Assembly (NCBI GenBank): GCA_045603285.1 | Contig: JAZULW010000018.1 | Coordinates: 1-15,974, forward strand | Source: RGIG3009 sp045603285 | GTDB taxonomy: Bacteria; Bacillota; Clostridia; Oscillospirales; Acutalibacteraceae | DNA length: 15,974 nt | Direction: 5' to 3' | Shown: positions 1 through 7,508 of the stretch, piece after piece | Numbering within the stretch: position 1 is the stretch's first letter | How the letters are laid out: each line of letters opens with the position of its first letter | Made by a program: the position numbers and the translations under genes | The notes under the pieces: model-generated | What the model was told of the DNA's origin: nothing | What the model saw: only the letters and a program-made list of their open reading frames with translations | Databases searched by the model: none

Positions 1-72
1 AAACTTATCCAAAAAAGCATACACTTGCTCTGCCGAGGCAAAATCGCAAGCAACAATGACATCTTTTCCCAT
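1..72 (-). CDS. pyrF: Orotidine 5'-phosphate decarboxylase, N-terminal fragment (cut by window edge)
   Basis: Only the first 24 codons are present; the gene continues beyond position 1. The start MGKDVIVACDFASAEQVYAF resembles the first beta strand of OMP decarboxylase, where the Asp of the 'ALDF' motif (here ACDF) binds substrate. The enzyme would decarboxylate OMP to UMP, the last step of the pathway. The ATG shares one base with the pyrD stop codon (TAATG), and an AGGAGG lies 9 nt upstream inside the end of pyrD, so translation is probably coupled. The position after pyrD fits the usual Firmicutes order. The identity rests on a short piece plus context. Confidence 0.82.
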   Translation of the reverse strand, partial: MGKDVIVACDFASAEQVYAFLDKF

Positions 73-983
73 TATTGAACGCCTCCTATAATACTTTTTA
101 AATCCGCAATGCCGTACTTATCCATTGTTTGCGGCAATTGTGCAATGATATCGCGGCAAATGTACGGATCGATCAAATTTGCCGCCCCCACTTCTACCGC
201 GGTAGCGCCCGCCAACATCATCTCAATAACATCTTCCGCACTGCTGACACCGCCCATACCGATAACGGGAATGTTCACCGCGTGCGCCACTTGGTAGACC
301 ATTCTCACCGCAACGGGGAAAATGGCATTCCCCGAAAAACCGCCCATCTTATTGGCGATAACAGGCTTTTTCGTGCGCAAATCAATGCGCATACCGAGCA
401 ACGTGTTGATAAGGCTGATGCCATCAGCACCGGCTTCTTCGCACGCTTTGGCGATAGCAACAATATCCGTTACGTTGGGGGATAATTTGATGATAACCGG
501 TTTTGTGGTTACCTTTTTAACCGCAGCCGTTACCTGTGCCGCCGCTTCGGGGGACGTACCAAAACTCATGCCGCCGCCGTGAACATTGGGGCAACTGACA
601 TTTACCTCTAACCACCCTACTTGTTCGCAGGCATCCAATTTTTCGCACGTGTAGGCATAATCTTCAATCGAAAAACCGCTGACATTGGCCATTACTTTTT
701 TTTCAAAGCAGGTTGCCAAACGAGGCAATTCTTCGGTAATTACTTTTTCCACACCGGGATTTTGCAAACCCACGGCATTGATCATACCGGCCGTGCACTC
801 CGCAATGCGCGGTGTGGGGTTTCCGAAGCGGGGGTCTTTGGTCGTGCCCTTAAACGAAAACGTTCCAAGCACGTTAATGTCATACAGTTCGGCAAATTCG
901 TATCCGTATCCAAACGTTCCGCTGGCAGGGATAATGGGATTATCCAGCGAAATACCGCAAAGGTCTACATGTAATCGTCCCAT
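72..983 (-). CDS. pyrD: Dihydroorotate dehydrogenase, class 1B catalytic subunit
   Basis: This 303-residue protein is the FMN-containing catalytic subunit that oxidises dihydroorotate to orotate. Visible family marks are NPIIPASGTFGYG near the N-terminus (residues 15-27), NVSCPN at 128-133 with the presumed catalytic base Cys131 (Cys is typical of class 1, Ser of class 2), KLSPNVTD at 166-173, and the C-terminal FMN-phosphate region GMGGVSSAEDV at 242-252. The length matches PyrDB proteins. It overlaps pyrK, its electron-transfer partner, by 19 nt. An AGGAGG seven bases before the ATG lies within the end of pyrK and fixes this start. The pyrK pairing supports class 1B, which uses NAD+ through PyrK, rather than the fumarate-using class 1A. 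Confidence 0.95.
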   Translation of the reverse strand: MGRLHVDLCGISLDNPIIPASGTFGYGYEFAELYDINVLGTFSFKGTTKDPRFGNPTPRIAECTAGMINAVGLQNPGVEKVITEELPRLATCFEKKVMANVSGFSIEDYAYTCEKLDACEQVGWLEVNVSCPNVHGGGMSFGTSPEAAAQVTAAVKKVTTKPVIIKLSPNVTDIVAIAKACEEAGADGISLINTLLGMRIDLRTKKPVIANKMGGFSGNAIFPVAVRMVYQVAHAVNIPVIGMGGVSSAEDVIEMMLAGATAVEVGAANLIDPYICRDIIAQLPQTMDKYGIADLKSIIGGVQ

Positions 984-1705
984 TTGATCTCCTCCTTTTG
1001 CAACACCGGTCCGTCTTTACAAATACGCTTGTAACCCGTGATGGTTTTGCAAGAACAACCCATACACGCACCAAAACCGCAACCCATACGTTCCTCGAAA
1101 CTGAATTGTCCGCTTGTTGAAGAGGTTTTATACACCGCTTTTAGCATCGGTTCGGGACCACAGGTGTAAAAATACGAATAATTTTTCTCTTTCATAGCAT
1201 CGGTGACAAAGCCTTTCACACCGTACGAACCATCTGCCGTTGTCACCGTTACATCCGCACCAATTGCGCGGAATTCTTCTTCGTAAAACACTTCTTTTTT
1301 CGTGTTAAACCCAAGAATGACCGACACCCGTTTTCCTTCTGCTATCAACTGTTTGGCAAGCATATACAACGGCGGAACACCGACGCCGCCGCCGAGCAAC
1401 AGTGGTTCCGCCCCTGAAAGCGAGGTGTCGTACCCGTTGCCAAGGCCGGTAAGAATATCCAACTCATCGCCGTTCATGGACGCCATTTGTGCGGTTCCCT
1501 TCCCTACCACTTTATACACAATGGTAAGAACATCCTTCTCGCAATCGCAAACGGAAATAGGACGGCGCAAATACTTTCCTTCTAACTTGATGTTCACAAA
1601 TTGGCCAGGAGCCGTAACGGCAGTGGTATCACCGCGAAGCGTCATTTTGTAGACGGTATCGGTTAGCCGTTCGTTCGCGGCAACCGTAAACACACTTTGT
1701 TTCAT
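965..1705 (-). CDS. pyrK: Dihydroorotate dehydrogenase electron transfer subunit (FAD, 2Fe-2S)
   Basis: This 246-residue protein passes electrons from PyrD to NAD+. In order it shows a ferredoxin-reductase-like FAD domain with RRPIS at 47-51, an NAD-binding part with GGGVGVPPL at 105-113, a TCGPEPML motif at 181-188, and a C-terminal 2Fe-2S site with Cys209, Cys214, Cys217 and Cys229, the spacing known for PyrK. An extra Cys219 sits next to the cluster. The frame also allows a GTG start at 1711, but that codon overlaps the AGAGG ribosome site; the ATG at 1705 lies five bases after it and gives the better N-terminus (MKQSVFTV). The gene starts 9 nt after carB and overlaps pyrD. Confidence 0.93.
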   Translation of the reverse strand: MKQSVFTVAANERLTDTVYKMTLRGDTTAVTAPGQFVNIKLEGKYLRRPISVCDCEKDVLTIVYKVVGKGTAQMASMNGDELDILTGLGNGYDTSLSGAEPLLLGGGVGVPPLYMLAKQLIAEGKRVSVILGFNTKKEVFYEEEFRAIGADVTVTTADGSYGVKGFVTDAMKEKNYSYFYTCGPEPMLKAVYKTSSTSGQFSFEERMGCGFGACMGCSCKTITGYKRICKDGPVLQKEEIKWDDYM

Positions 1706-1714
1706 AAGCACCTC

Positions 1715-4700
1715 TTAGTAAGCATCGATCGTCGATACTTTATTGGTGATCTCTTCCAAAACGTCCAACACGATACGCACCGTATCCAACGACGAGAACA
1801 AAGTAACGCCGTTTTCAACCGCGCAACGACGAATGGCAACACCATCCTCATAGTGAACGCCCGACAAAATGGCACGGGTGTTGATGACGTAACTGACATA
1901 TCCAGCGCGAATGGATTCCAAAATCTCTTCGCTTCCTTCGCTGATTTTACCGCGAACGCGTGTGCGGATACCGTTTTCTTTCAAGAATTTGGCAGTACCG
2001 ACAGTCGCTTCAATGTTGAATCCCATATCGTAGAAGCGGCGCACAAGCGGCAAGGCTTCTTCTTTGTCTTCGTCCGCCAACGTGACGATGACCGTGCCGT
2101 AGTTTTGCAAGGACATACCCGATGCGATCAACGCCTTCTGCATCGCACGGGACAGTTTATCGTCGTAACCAATAGCTTCACCCGTAGACTTCATTTCGGG
2201 GGAAAGATACGCATCTAAACCTTTAATTTTGTTGAAAGAGAATACCGGCACCTTTACATAGAAACGTTTTTTCTCTTCGGGATAAATATCAAAAATGCCG
2301 AGTTCTTTGAGCGATTTCCCAAGAATCACTTCGGTGGCAATGTCCGCCAAACTGTAACCCGTAGCTTTGGATAAGAAGGGCACCGTACGGGAAGAACGCG
2401 GGTTCACTTCGATGATATACACATCGTCGTTTTCATCCACGATAAACTGAATGTTGAATAAACCGATAATGCCGATACCAAGACCCAGTTTTTTGGTATA
2501 TTGCAATATGGTTCCTTTAACTTTATTGGAAACCGAGAACGTCGGGTAAACACTGATGGAGTCGCCCGAGTGGACACCCGTACGTTCTACCAGTTCCATA
2601 ATACCGGGAACAAACACGTCACGCCCGTCGCAAATGGCATCCACTTCTACTTCTTTACCCTGGATATACTTATCCACCAAAACCGGTTTGTCCTCGTCAA
2701 TTTCCACCGCGGTTTTCAGGTATTGGCGCAAATGCTCATCTTTGGCCACAATTTGCATGGCACGGCCACCCAACACAAAACTGGGGCGTACCAAAACGGG
2801 ATACCCGATTTCGTTAGCCGCTTTGATGCCATCTTCAATGTTGGTAACAGCTTGTCCTTTGGCACGCGGAATGTTCAGTTCATTCAGCAAATTTTCAAAA
2901 GCATTGCGGTCTTCCGCGCGGTCAATAGCCGCACAGTCGGTACCGATGATTTTCACACCGCGGTCGGTAAGCGGCTGTGCCAAGTTAATAGCAGTCTGAC
3001 CGCCGAGCGAAGCAACGACACCTTCTGGTTGCTCAAAATCCAAAATTGCCATTACGTCTTCGGGAGTAAGCGGCTCAAAATACAGTTTATCTGCCGTCGT
3101 ATAGTCGGTAGAAACCGTTTCGGGGTTGTTGTTGATGATGATGGATTCATAACCGGATTTTTTGATCGTTTGTACCGCGTGAACGGTAGAATAGTCAAAT
3201 TCCACACCTTGGCCGATACGGATGGGGCCGGCACCCAATACGACGATCTTTTTCTTATCGGTCAAACGGGAATCGTTTTTGCCCATATAAGAGGAATACA
3301 GATACGCAATGTATGCGCCTGTATGCATCGTATCCACCATACGGAACACCGGGGTGATACCGGCAGTTTTGCGTTGATTATACACACTGATTTCATCGCA
3401 ATTCCACAAACGGGAGATGAATTTATCGGAAAAGCCAAGTTGTTTTGCTGCACGCAAAGCGGTTTCATCGCCGATTTTGTTTGCCAAAATTCCTTCCATT
3501 TCCACAATACGCTGCAAGCACTCAAGGAAGATGTCAGTAATTTTGGTGACTTCGTGTAATTCTTCCACCGACATTCCCAAACGAATCAGTTGGGTGATAG
3601 CAAAAATGTTATCGTCTTTCGATTCGCCAATATACGCAAGCAGTTCTTCTTTGCTCATCGCATCAAATTTTGCCAAATGGAAGTGGCAGACACCCGTTTC
3701 CAGAGAACGTACCGATTTGAGGAAACATTCATCCAATGTAGAACCAATACCCATGACTTCGCCGGTAGCCTTCATTTGCGTGCCCAACGTGTTGGGGGCG
3801 GAAGCAAATTTATCAAACGGGAAACGCGGGAACTTAGCCACAATGTAGTCCAAATTCGGTTCAATGGCCGCTGTGCCTCCTGCCACGGGAATTTCTTCCA
3901 AACTCATCCCCACCGCGATCTTGGCGGTAACGCGGGCAATGGGATAACCACTTGCTTTGGAAGCCAATGCGGAAGAACGGGATACCCGCGGATTTACCTC
4001 AATCAGATAATACTCGCTCGATTCAGGATTGAGTGCAAATTGAACGTTACAACCACCCTCAATTTTCAATTCGCGAATGATTTTGATAGCACTGTCGTTG
4101 AGCATTTTTAAATCGTGGTCGTTAAGCGACAAAATGGGGGCTACCACGATGGAGTCACCCGTATGAACACCAACAGGATCCACGTTTTCCATACCGCAAA
4201 TCGTGATGGCATGGTCGTTGGAGTCACGCATAACCTCAAATTCAATTTCTTTATAGCCTTTTACGCTCTTTTCGATCAAGACTTGATGCACAGGGGAAAG
4301 TTTGAATGCATTTTTACCGATTTCGAGCAATTCCTCTTCGTTGTAAGCAAAACCACCGCCGGTACCACCAAGGGTAAACGCAGGACGCAATACAACCGGA
4401 TAGCCGATTTCAGCCGCCGCCGCTTTTGCTTCGTCTAACGAATACGCAATTTCGGAAGGAATGGTGGGCTCACCAATGGATTGACAAAGTTCCTTGAAAA
4501 GTTCGCGGTCTTCAGCGCGTTCAATACTGGCACTGCTGGTACCGAGCAATTCCACGTTGCATTCTTTGAGAATGCCTTTCTTTTCAAGTTGCATGGCCAA
4601 GTTCAAACCCGTTTGGCCACCGATACCGGGTACGATCGCATCAGGGCGCTCGTAACGCAAAATTTTAGCAACGTATTCCAGCGTCAACGGTTCCATATAC

Positions 4701-4891
4701 ACTTTGTCCGCAATGGTGGTGTCCGTCATAATGGTGGCAGGGTTGGAGTTCGCCAAAATGACTTCATACCCTTCTTCTTTGAGTGCCAAGCAAGCTTGCG
4801 TACCGGCATAGTCAAATTCCGCCGCCTGACCGATAACGATCGGGCCTGAGCCGATAATCAAAATCTTTTTAATGTCCGTTCTTTTTGCCAT
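1715..4891 (-). CDS. carB: Carbamoyl-phosphate synthase large subunit
   Basis: This 1058-residue protein uses ammonia delivered by the CarA glutaminase subunit, bicarbonate and two ATP to make carbamoyl phosphate for the pyrimidine and arginine pathways. It has the two-fold internal duplication of the family: pre-ATP-grasp starts at residues 8-30 (GSGPIVIGQAAEFDY) and 548-567 (GAGPIRIGQGVEFDY), and ATP-grasp signatures EVNPRVSRSS at 298-307 and EVNPRSSRTV at 828-837. Residues from about 933 to the end form the MGS-like allosteric domain, which binds effectors in known enzymes. The length is normal and no frameshift is seen. A GGGAGG lies 8 nt before the ATG, and pyrC ends 21 nt upstream. Its partner carA is not next to it, which is unusual and is treated as a finding. 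Confidence 0.97.
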   Translation of the reverse strand: MAKRTDIKKILIIGSGPIVIGQAAEFDYAGTQACLALKEEGYEVILANSNPATIMTDTTIADKVYMEPLTLEYVAKILRYERPDAIVPGIGGQTGLNLAMQLEKKGILKECNVELLGTSSASIERAEDRELFKELCQSIGEPTIPSEIAYSLDEAKAAAAEIGYPVVLRPAFTLGGTGGGFAYNEEELLEIGKNAFKLSPVHQVLIEKSVKGYKEIEFEVMRDSNDHAITICGMENVDPVGVHTGDSIVVAPILSLNDHDLKMLNDSAIKIIRELKIEGGCNVQFALNPESSEYYLIEVNPRVSRSSALASKASGYPIARVTAKIAVGMSLEEIPVAGGTAAIEPNLDYIVAKFPRFPFDKFASAPNTLGTQMKATGEVMGIGSTLDECFLKSVRSLETGVCHFHLAKFDAMSKEELLAYIGESKDDNIFAITQLIRLGMSVEELHEVTKITDIFLECLQRIVEMEGILANKIGDETALRAAKQLGFSDKFISRLWNCDEISVYNQRKTAGITPVFRMVDTMHTGAYIAYLYSSYMGKNDSRLTDKKKIVVLGAGPIRIGQGVEFDYSTVHAVQTIKKSGYESIIINNNPETVSTDYTTADKLYFEPLTPEDVMAILDFEQPEGVVASLGGQTAINLAQPLTDRGVKIIGTDCAAIDRAEDRNAFENLLNELNIPRAKGQAVTNIEDGIKAANEIGYPVLVRPSFVLGGRAMQIVAKDEHLRQYLKTAVEIDEDKPVLVDKYIQGKEVEVDAICDGRDVFVPGIMELVERTGVHSGDSISVYPTFSVSNKVKGTILQYTKKLGLGIGIIGLFNIQFIVDENDDVYIIEVNPRSSRTVPFLSKATGYSLADIATEVILGKSLKELGIFDIYPEEKKRFYVKVPVFSFNKIKGLDAYLSPEMKSTGEAIGYDDKLSRAMQKALIASGMSLQNYGTVIVTLADEDKEEALPLVRRFYDMGFNIEATVGTAKFLKENGIRTRVRGKISEGSEEILESIRAGYVSYVINTRAILSGVHYEDGVAIRRCAVENGVTLFSSLDTVRIVLDVLEEITNKVSTIDAY

Positions 4892-4912
4892 TGTCTTTTC
4901 CTCCCGAATATA

Positions 4913-6121
4913 TTAAAGATCATTATATACTATTAAACCGTTACACACGGTCAATTTACATCTACCAAATAGAGTTTTCCCCGTAAAAGGCGTTGCCTTT
5001 CCTTTTGAAAAAAATTCGTTGGGATCTACCGTAAATTCTTCGTTTAAATCCCAAACGGAAAAATCCGTACCGAGTTCTATACCAAACCGTTTTCTGGGAT
5101 TGGTAACCAACAATTCCACCAGTTTTTGAATCGTAAGAAGTTCTGGTTTCACCAAATGCGTATACATAACGGGTAAGGCCGTCTCCAAACCAACGATCCC
5201 AAACGCACTTTTTTCCAGCCCTCTTCCCTTTTCTTCGGCACTGTGGGGCGCATGGTCGGTGGCGATCATATCAATTGTTCCGTCGAGCACCCCTTCCAAC
5301 AAAGCTTGGCGATCTTCTTCAGACCGAATGGGGGGATTCATTTTAAAACGGCCATCTTCCTGCAAATCAAGGTCATTCATCACCAGATAATGAGGTGCCG
5401 TTTCGCAAGTAACATCAAGGCCTTCCGCTTTGGCTTTTCGAATGAGCTCCACGCTTTCTTTGGCTGAGATGTGGCAAACGTGATAGGCACATCCAATCTC
5501 TTTCACCAGTTCCAAATCACGCCGTATCTGTTCATACTCACTGGCACTGCAAATACCTTTGTGCCCGTGCAGTTTGGCATATTCGCCTTGATGGATGTAC
5601 CCGCCTTGTAACAAGTCGTTCACTTCACAATGCGCCACAATCATTTTGCCAAGCGCTTTGGCCTTTATCATGGCATTACGCATCAATTCGTCACTTTGTA
5701 TGCCGCGCCCGTCATCAGAAAACGCAATACACTGTTCAGCTAAATTATCCATATCGGATAATTCTTCGCCCCTTTGGCCGACGGTAATGGTCGCATACGG
5801 ATATACGTGAATGCAGGCTGTATCCTCTATGATATCTTGTTGTATCTTCAACGATTCCGCACAGTCGGGAACGGGGTTCAAGTTGGGCATGGTACAAACC
5901 GCCGTATAACCACCGCGCGCCGCCGCGGCACTGCCGCTTGCAATGGTTTCTTTATAAGAAAAACCCGGCTCACGAAAATGCACGTGCACATCGCAAAAGC
6001 CGGGAAAAACCGTATACGAAGAAGAGTCAATGCGAGAGAGAAGTTCAGACGGCAAAGAGGCCGACAAAGCGGCCTGTGAAATACAATCGGAGGCAAACGT
6101 AGTTTTAATAAAAGCCGACAT
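4913..6121 (-). CDS. pyrC: Dihydroorotase, class I
   Basis: This zinc amidohydrolase of 402 residues interconverts carbamoyl aspartate and dihydroorotate. Metal and active-site marks are DVHVHFREPG at 44-53 (His46, His48), FSDDG at 134-138 (the Asp of this motif bridges the metals in class I enzymes), IVAHCE at 161-166, CHIS at 216-219 and ATDHAPH at 287-293, all intact. The N-terminus is short: the usual first beta-sandwich strands reading roughly 'LIKNGRVVDP' are replaced by a degenerate stretch. An upstream GTG would add 18 residues, but these would be encoded inside the terminator hairpin of the leader; the ATG at 6121 has AAAGGAG six bases upstream and is preferred. It is the first gene of the pyr operon, directly behind the PyrR-type leader. 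Confidence 0.94.
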   Translation of the reverse strand: MSAFIKTTFASDCISQAALSASLPSELLSRIDSSSYTVFPGFCDVHVHFREPGFSYKETIASGSAAAARGGYTAVCTMPNLNPVPDCAESLKIQQDIIEDTACIHVYPYATITVGQRGEELSDMDNLAEQCIAFSDDGRGIQSDELMRNAMIKAKALGKMIVAHCEVNDLLQGGYIHQGEYAKLHGHKGICSASEYEQIRRDLELVKEIGCAYHVCHISAKESVELIRKAKAEGLDVTCETAPHYLVMNDLDLQEDGRFKMNPPIRSEEDRQALLEGVLDGTIDMIATDHAPHSAEEKGRGLEKSAFGIVGLETALPVMYTHLVKPELLTIQKLVELLVTNPRKRFGIELGTDFSVWDLNEEFTVDPNEFFSKGKATPFTGKTLFGRCKLTVCNGLIVYNDL

Positions 6122-6140
6122 AACGAACTCCTTTACAAAA

Positions 6141-6168
6141 GAAAAAACCTTGCCCGTAAGGCAAGATT
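6141..6168 (-). terminator. Attenuator terminator of the pyr leader
   Basis: On the minus strand CTTGCC and GGCAAG (6165-6160 and 6154-6149) form a 6-bp stem around a 5-base loop, followed by a run of six T (6147-6142). It lies between the pyr promoter and pyrC. Its upstream arm, extended to AATCTTGCC (6168-6160), is perfectly complementary over 9 bases to GGCAAGATT (6236-6228) in the PyrR-binding loop. The terminator and an antiterminator are therefore mutually exclusive, as in the known Bacillus pyr attenuators. High UMP, through PyrR, would favour this terminator. Confidence 0.88.
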
Positions 6169-6227
6169 CGCACACAGAAAAAAGGCCGATAACGGCGAAA
6201 ACCGCATCCGCTTTTTCGTATTACCTT

Positions 6228-6262
6228 AATCTTGCCGATCTCACGGTATCGCGCTTAAAGAT
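6228..6262 (-). promoter_or_regulatory. PyrR-binding loop (anti-antiterminator)
   Basis: The RNA read from 6262 to 6229 folds with a lower stem AUCUU/AAGAU, an internal loop, an upper stem CGAU/AUCG (6251-6248 with 6239-6236), and an apical loop ACCGUGAG. This matches the conserved PyrR loop, remembered as roughly CCNGNGAG within a short stem. The 3' half, GGCAAGATT, doubles as the antiterminator arm that can pair with 6168-6160. PyrR with bound UMP would hold this loop closed, free the terminator and stop transcription before pyrC. The pyrR gene itself is not in the window. The structure was worked out by hand. Confidence 0.85.
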
Positions 6263-6273
6263 CAATTTTCAAC

Positions 6274-6302
6274 ATTATAACACAACACCTAGTATCTGTC
6301 AA
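6274..6302 (-). promoter_or_regulatory. Consensus housekeeping promoter of the pyr operon
   Basis: On the minus strand a perfect TTGACA (6302-6297) is separated by 17 bases from a perfect TATAAT (6279-6274), which is preceded by TG one base upstream (extended -10). The start site should be an A at about 6268-6266, so the transcript begins only about five bases before the PyrR-binding loop and carries a leader of about 145 nt ahead of pyrC. A promoter this strong fits an operon controlled after initiation by attenuation. Confidence 0.93.
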
Positions 6303-6311
6303 TCGTTTTAT

Positions 6312-6345
6312 AAAAAGATCGGAGTGGAACTCCACCCCGATCTTT
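6312..6345 (-). terminator. Intrinsic terminator of the efp unit
   Basis: A 14-bp stem (6345-6332 with 6327-6314, including one G-U pair) closes a 4-base loop and runs into five T on the minus strand. It starts eight bases after the stop codon of the cysteine-rich gene. Only about ten bases separate it from the -35 box of the pyr promoter, so the two units are tightly packed but separately transcribed. Confidence 0.92.
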
Positions 6346-6352
6346 CATAAAA

Positions 6353-6793
6353 TTAGTCTTCGTCGCAGTCGCAACCACAGTCACAGCAGTCGTCGCATTC
6401 TTCGATATCAAATTCCAAATGCTCACCGCAGTTGGGGCATTCCACACCGCCGTCAAGAAGAGTCTCTTCGTCAACACAGAATTCCTCTTCACAACTGGGG
6501 CACGTAATGTCATAGAACTCATCTTCACAACCACAATCACAGCAGTCGTCATCGTAATCTTCGTAATCATCGTCACCGTAGTATTCGGTTTCAAGTGTAT
6601 CGAGATCTTCGTCGATGGTATCCACTTGTTCGCCCATCTCTTCAACCGTCATTTCCAAATCTTCAACGCTGAGAGCAACATCAGACAAAACGTCCATGAT
6701 CGCCTTGAGAATTTTCCCCTCTTTGGTATCAACATCAATTTCCATACCTTCAATAAGGCCTTTCAAATAGGCAACTTTTTCCGTAATCGTCAT
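6353..6793 (-). CDS. CD1247-type protein with zinc ribbon and cysteine clusters
   Basis: This is a small acidic protein of 146 residues. The N-terminus (residues 5-70: EKVAYLKGLIEGMEID, then helical sequence ending in DEDLDTLETEYYGDDD) matches my memory of the 'CD1247 N-terminal domain' family of Clostridia, whose function is unknown. After an Asp-rich linker it has a zinc-ribbon-like part with CPSC at 98-101 and CPNC at 119-122, flanked by two identical hexapeptides CCDCGC at 84-89 and 136-141. Fifteen cysteines in 146 residues suggest metal binding, probably zinc, in the cytoplasm; no signal peptide or membrane segment is seen. The ATG at 6793 lies 8 nt after AAGGAGG; a GTG one codon earlier is less well placed. 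It follows efp by 30 nt and likely shares its transcript. Confidence 0.8.
   Translation of the reverse strand: MTITEKVAYLKGLIEGMEIDVDTKEGKILKAIMDVLSDVALSVEDLEMTVEEMGEQVDTIDEDLDTLETEYYGDDDYEDYDDDCCDCGCEDEFYDITCPSCEEEFCVDEETLLDGGVECPNCGEHLEFDIEECDDCCDCGCDCDED
6372..6550 (-). repeat. Two 23-nt direct repeats encoding the CCDCGC clusters
   Basis: The 23 bases at 6372-6394 and 6528-6550 are identical except at one position (g6380 versus a6536). They are 156 bases apart, an exact number of codons, and both encode the DDCCDCG core in the same reading frame. Near identity at synonymous positions suggests a recent internal duplication or gene conversion rather than old protein-level constraint alone. 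Confidence 0.8.
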
Positions 6794-6823
6794 CACTGTA
6801 ACCTCCTTATACTCACTACGCGA

Positions 6824-7381
6824 TTAGGCGCGCTCCATATATTCACCCGTACGGGTATCCACACGAATCATTTCACCTTCATCAATAAAAAGCGGCACAC
6901 GAATTTCCGCACCGGTTTCAAGCGTGGCGGGTTTGGTTGCATTGGTAGCCGTATCGCCTTTAAAGCCGGGGTCAGTCTGTGTCACTTGCAATTCCACAAA
7001 GTTCGGGGGCTCCACGCCAAACACATTGCCTTTGTAGGACATCACACGGCAGATCATATTTTCTTTCACGAACTTAAAGTTATCGGAAAGCACATCACTG
7101 TTGATGGGCATCAACTCATAGGTTTCTTGGTCCATAAAGTAGTACAAGTCACCGTCGTTATAGGAATATTCCATTTCTTTTCTTTCCACAAACGCAGTGG
7201 GGTATTTGTCGTTCGGGTTGAACGTACGTTCCACAACCGTACCGGCAATCACATTACGAATCTTGGCGCGAACAAACGCGGCGCCTTTACCGGGTTTTAC
7301 GTGTTGGAATTCCACGATTTGATATACGTTACCGTCCATCTCGAAGGTAACACCGTTACGAAAATCACCTGCAGAAACCAT
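6824..7381 (-). CDS. efp: Translation elongation factor P
   Basis: This 185-residue protein has the exact usual length of EF-P. It binds ribosomes stalled at consecutive prolines, between the P and E sites, and helps peptide bond formation. The N-terminal KOW-like domain carries HVKPGKGAAFVR with Lys32 at the loop tip, the residue that is modified in Bacillus EF-P. Later OB-fold domains show TKPATLETGAEIRVPLFI and the terminal TGEYMERA, both family marks. The frame extends back to a TTG at 7396, but a GGAGG at 7394-7390 would then lie inside the gene; the ATG at 7381 is 8 nt after it and is the real start. No EF-P modification gene is seen nearby. It leads a two-gene unit with the CD1247-type gene. 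Confidence 0.97.
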   Translation of the reverse strand: MVSAGDFRNGVTFEMDGNVYQIVEFQHVKPGKGAAFVRAKIRNVIAGTVVERTFNPNDKYPTAFVERKEMEYSYNDGDLYYFMDQETYELMPINSDVLSDNFKFVKENMICRVMSYKGNVFGVEPPNFVELQVTQTDPGFKGDTATNATKPATLETGAEIRVPLFIDEGEMIRVDTRTGEYMERA

Positions 7382-7416
7382 TTCATAATCCTCCAATTAT
7401 CACTTTGGTTGTTCTT

Positions 7417-7445
7417 ATTCTACCCTATCTTTCCGTGTTTTTCAA
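7417..7445 (-). promoter_or_regulatory. Promoter of efp
   Basis: TTGAAA (7445-7440) and TAGAAT (7422-7417) are separated by 17 bases on the minus strand. Each hexamer differs from consensus at one position. It sits just after the terminator of the EF-G-like gene and about 35 bases before the efp ATG. Confidence 0.8.
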
Positions 7446-7458
7446 GAGAAAAATATAC

Positions 7459-7500
7459 AAAATCGCCGTCGAAGGGAATTTTTTTCCTTTCGACGGCGAT
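7459..7500 (-). terminator. Intrinsic terminator of the EF-G-like gene
   Basis: A perfect 12-bp stem, ATCGCCGTCGAA (7500-7489) with its complement (7473-7462), can be lengthened past one mismatch. It is followed on the minus strand by TTTTG and a second T-rich stretch. It lies eight bases after the stop codon of the EF-G-like gene. Confidence 0.9.
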
Positions 7501-7508
7501 AAAACCCA

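Noticed and set aside
129..4849. Many open frames of 60-350 codons on the plus strand across the pyr genes
   Set aside because: They lie antisense to strongly conserved genes, have no recognisable family marks, and arise from the codon pattern of the opposite strand.
6122..6175. Extension of pyrC by 18 residues from a GTG, or a leader peptide in this frame
   Set aside because: It would be encoded inside the attenuator hairpin and has no ribosome site, whereas the ATG at 6121 has AAAGGAG six bases upstream.
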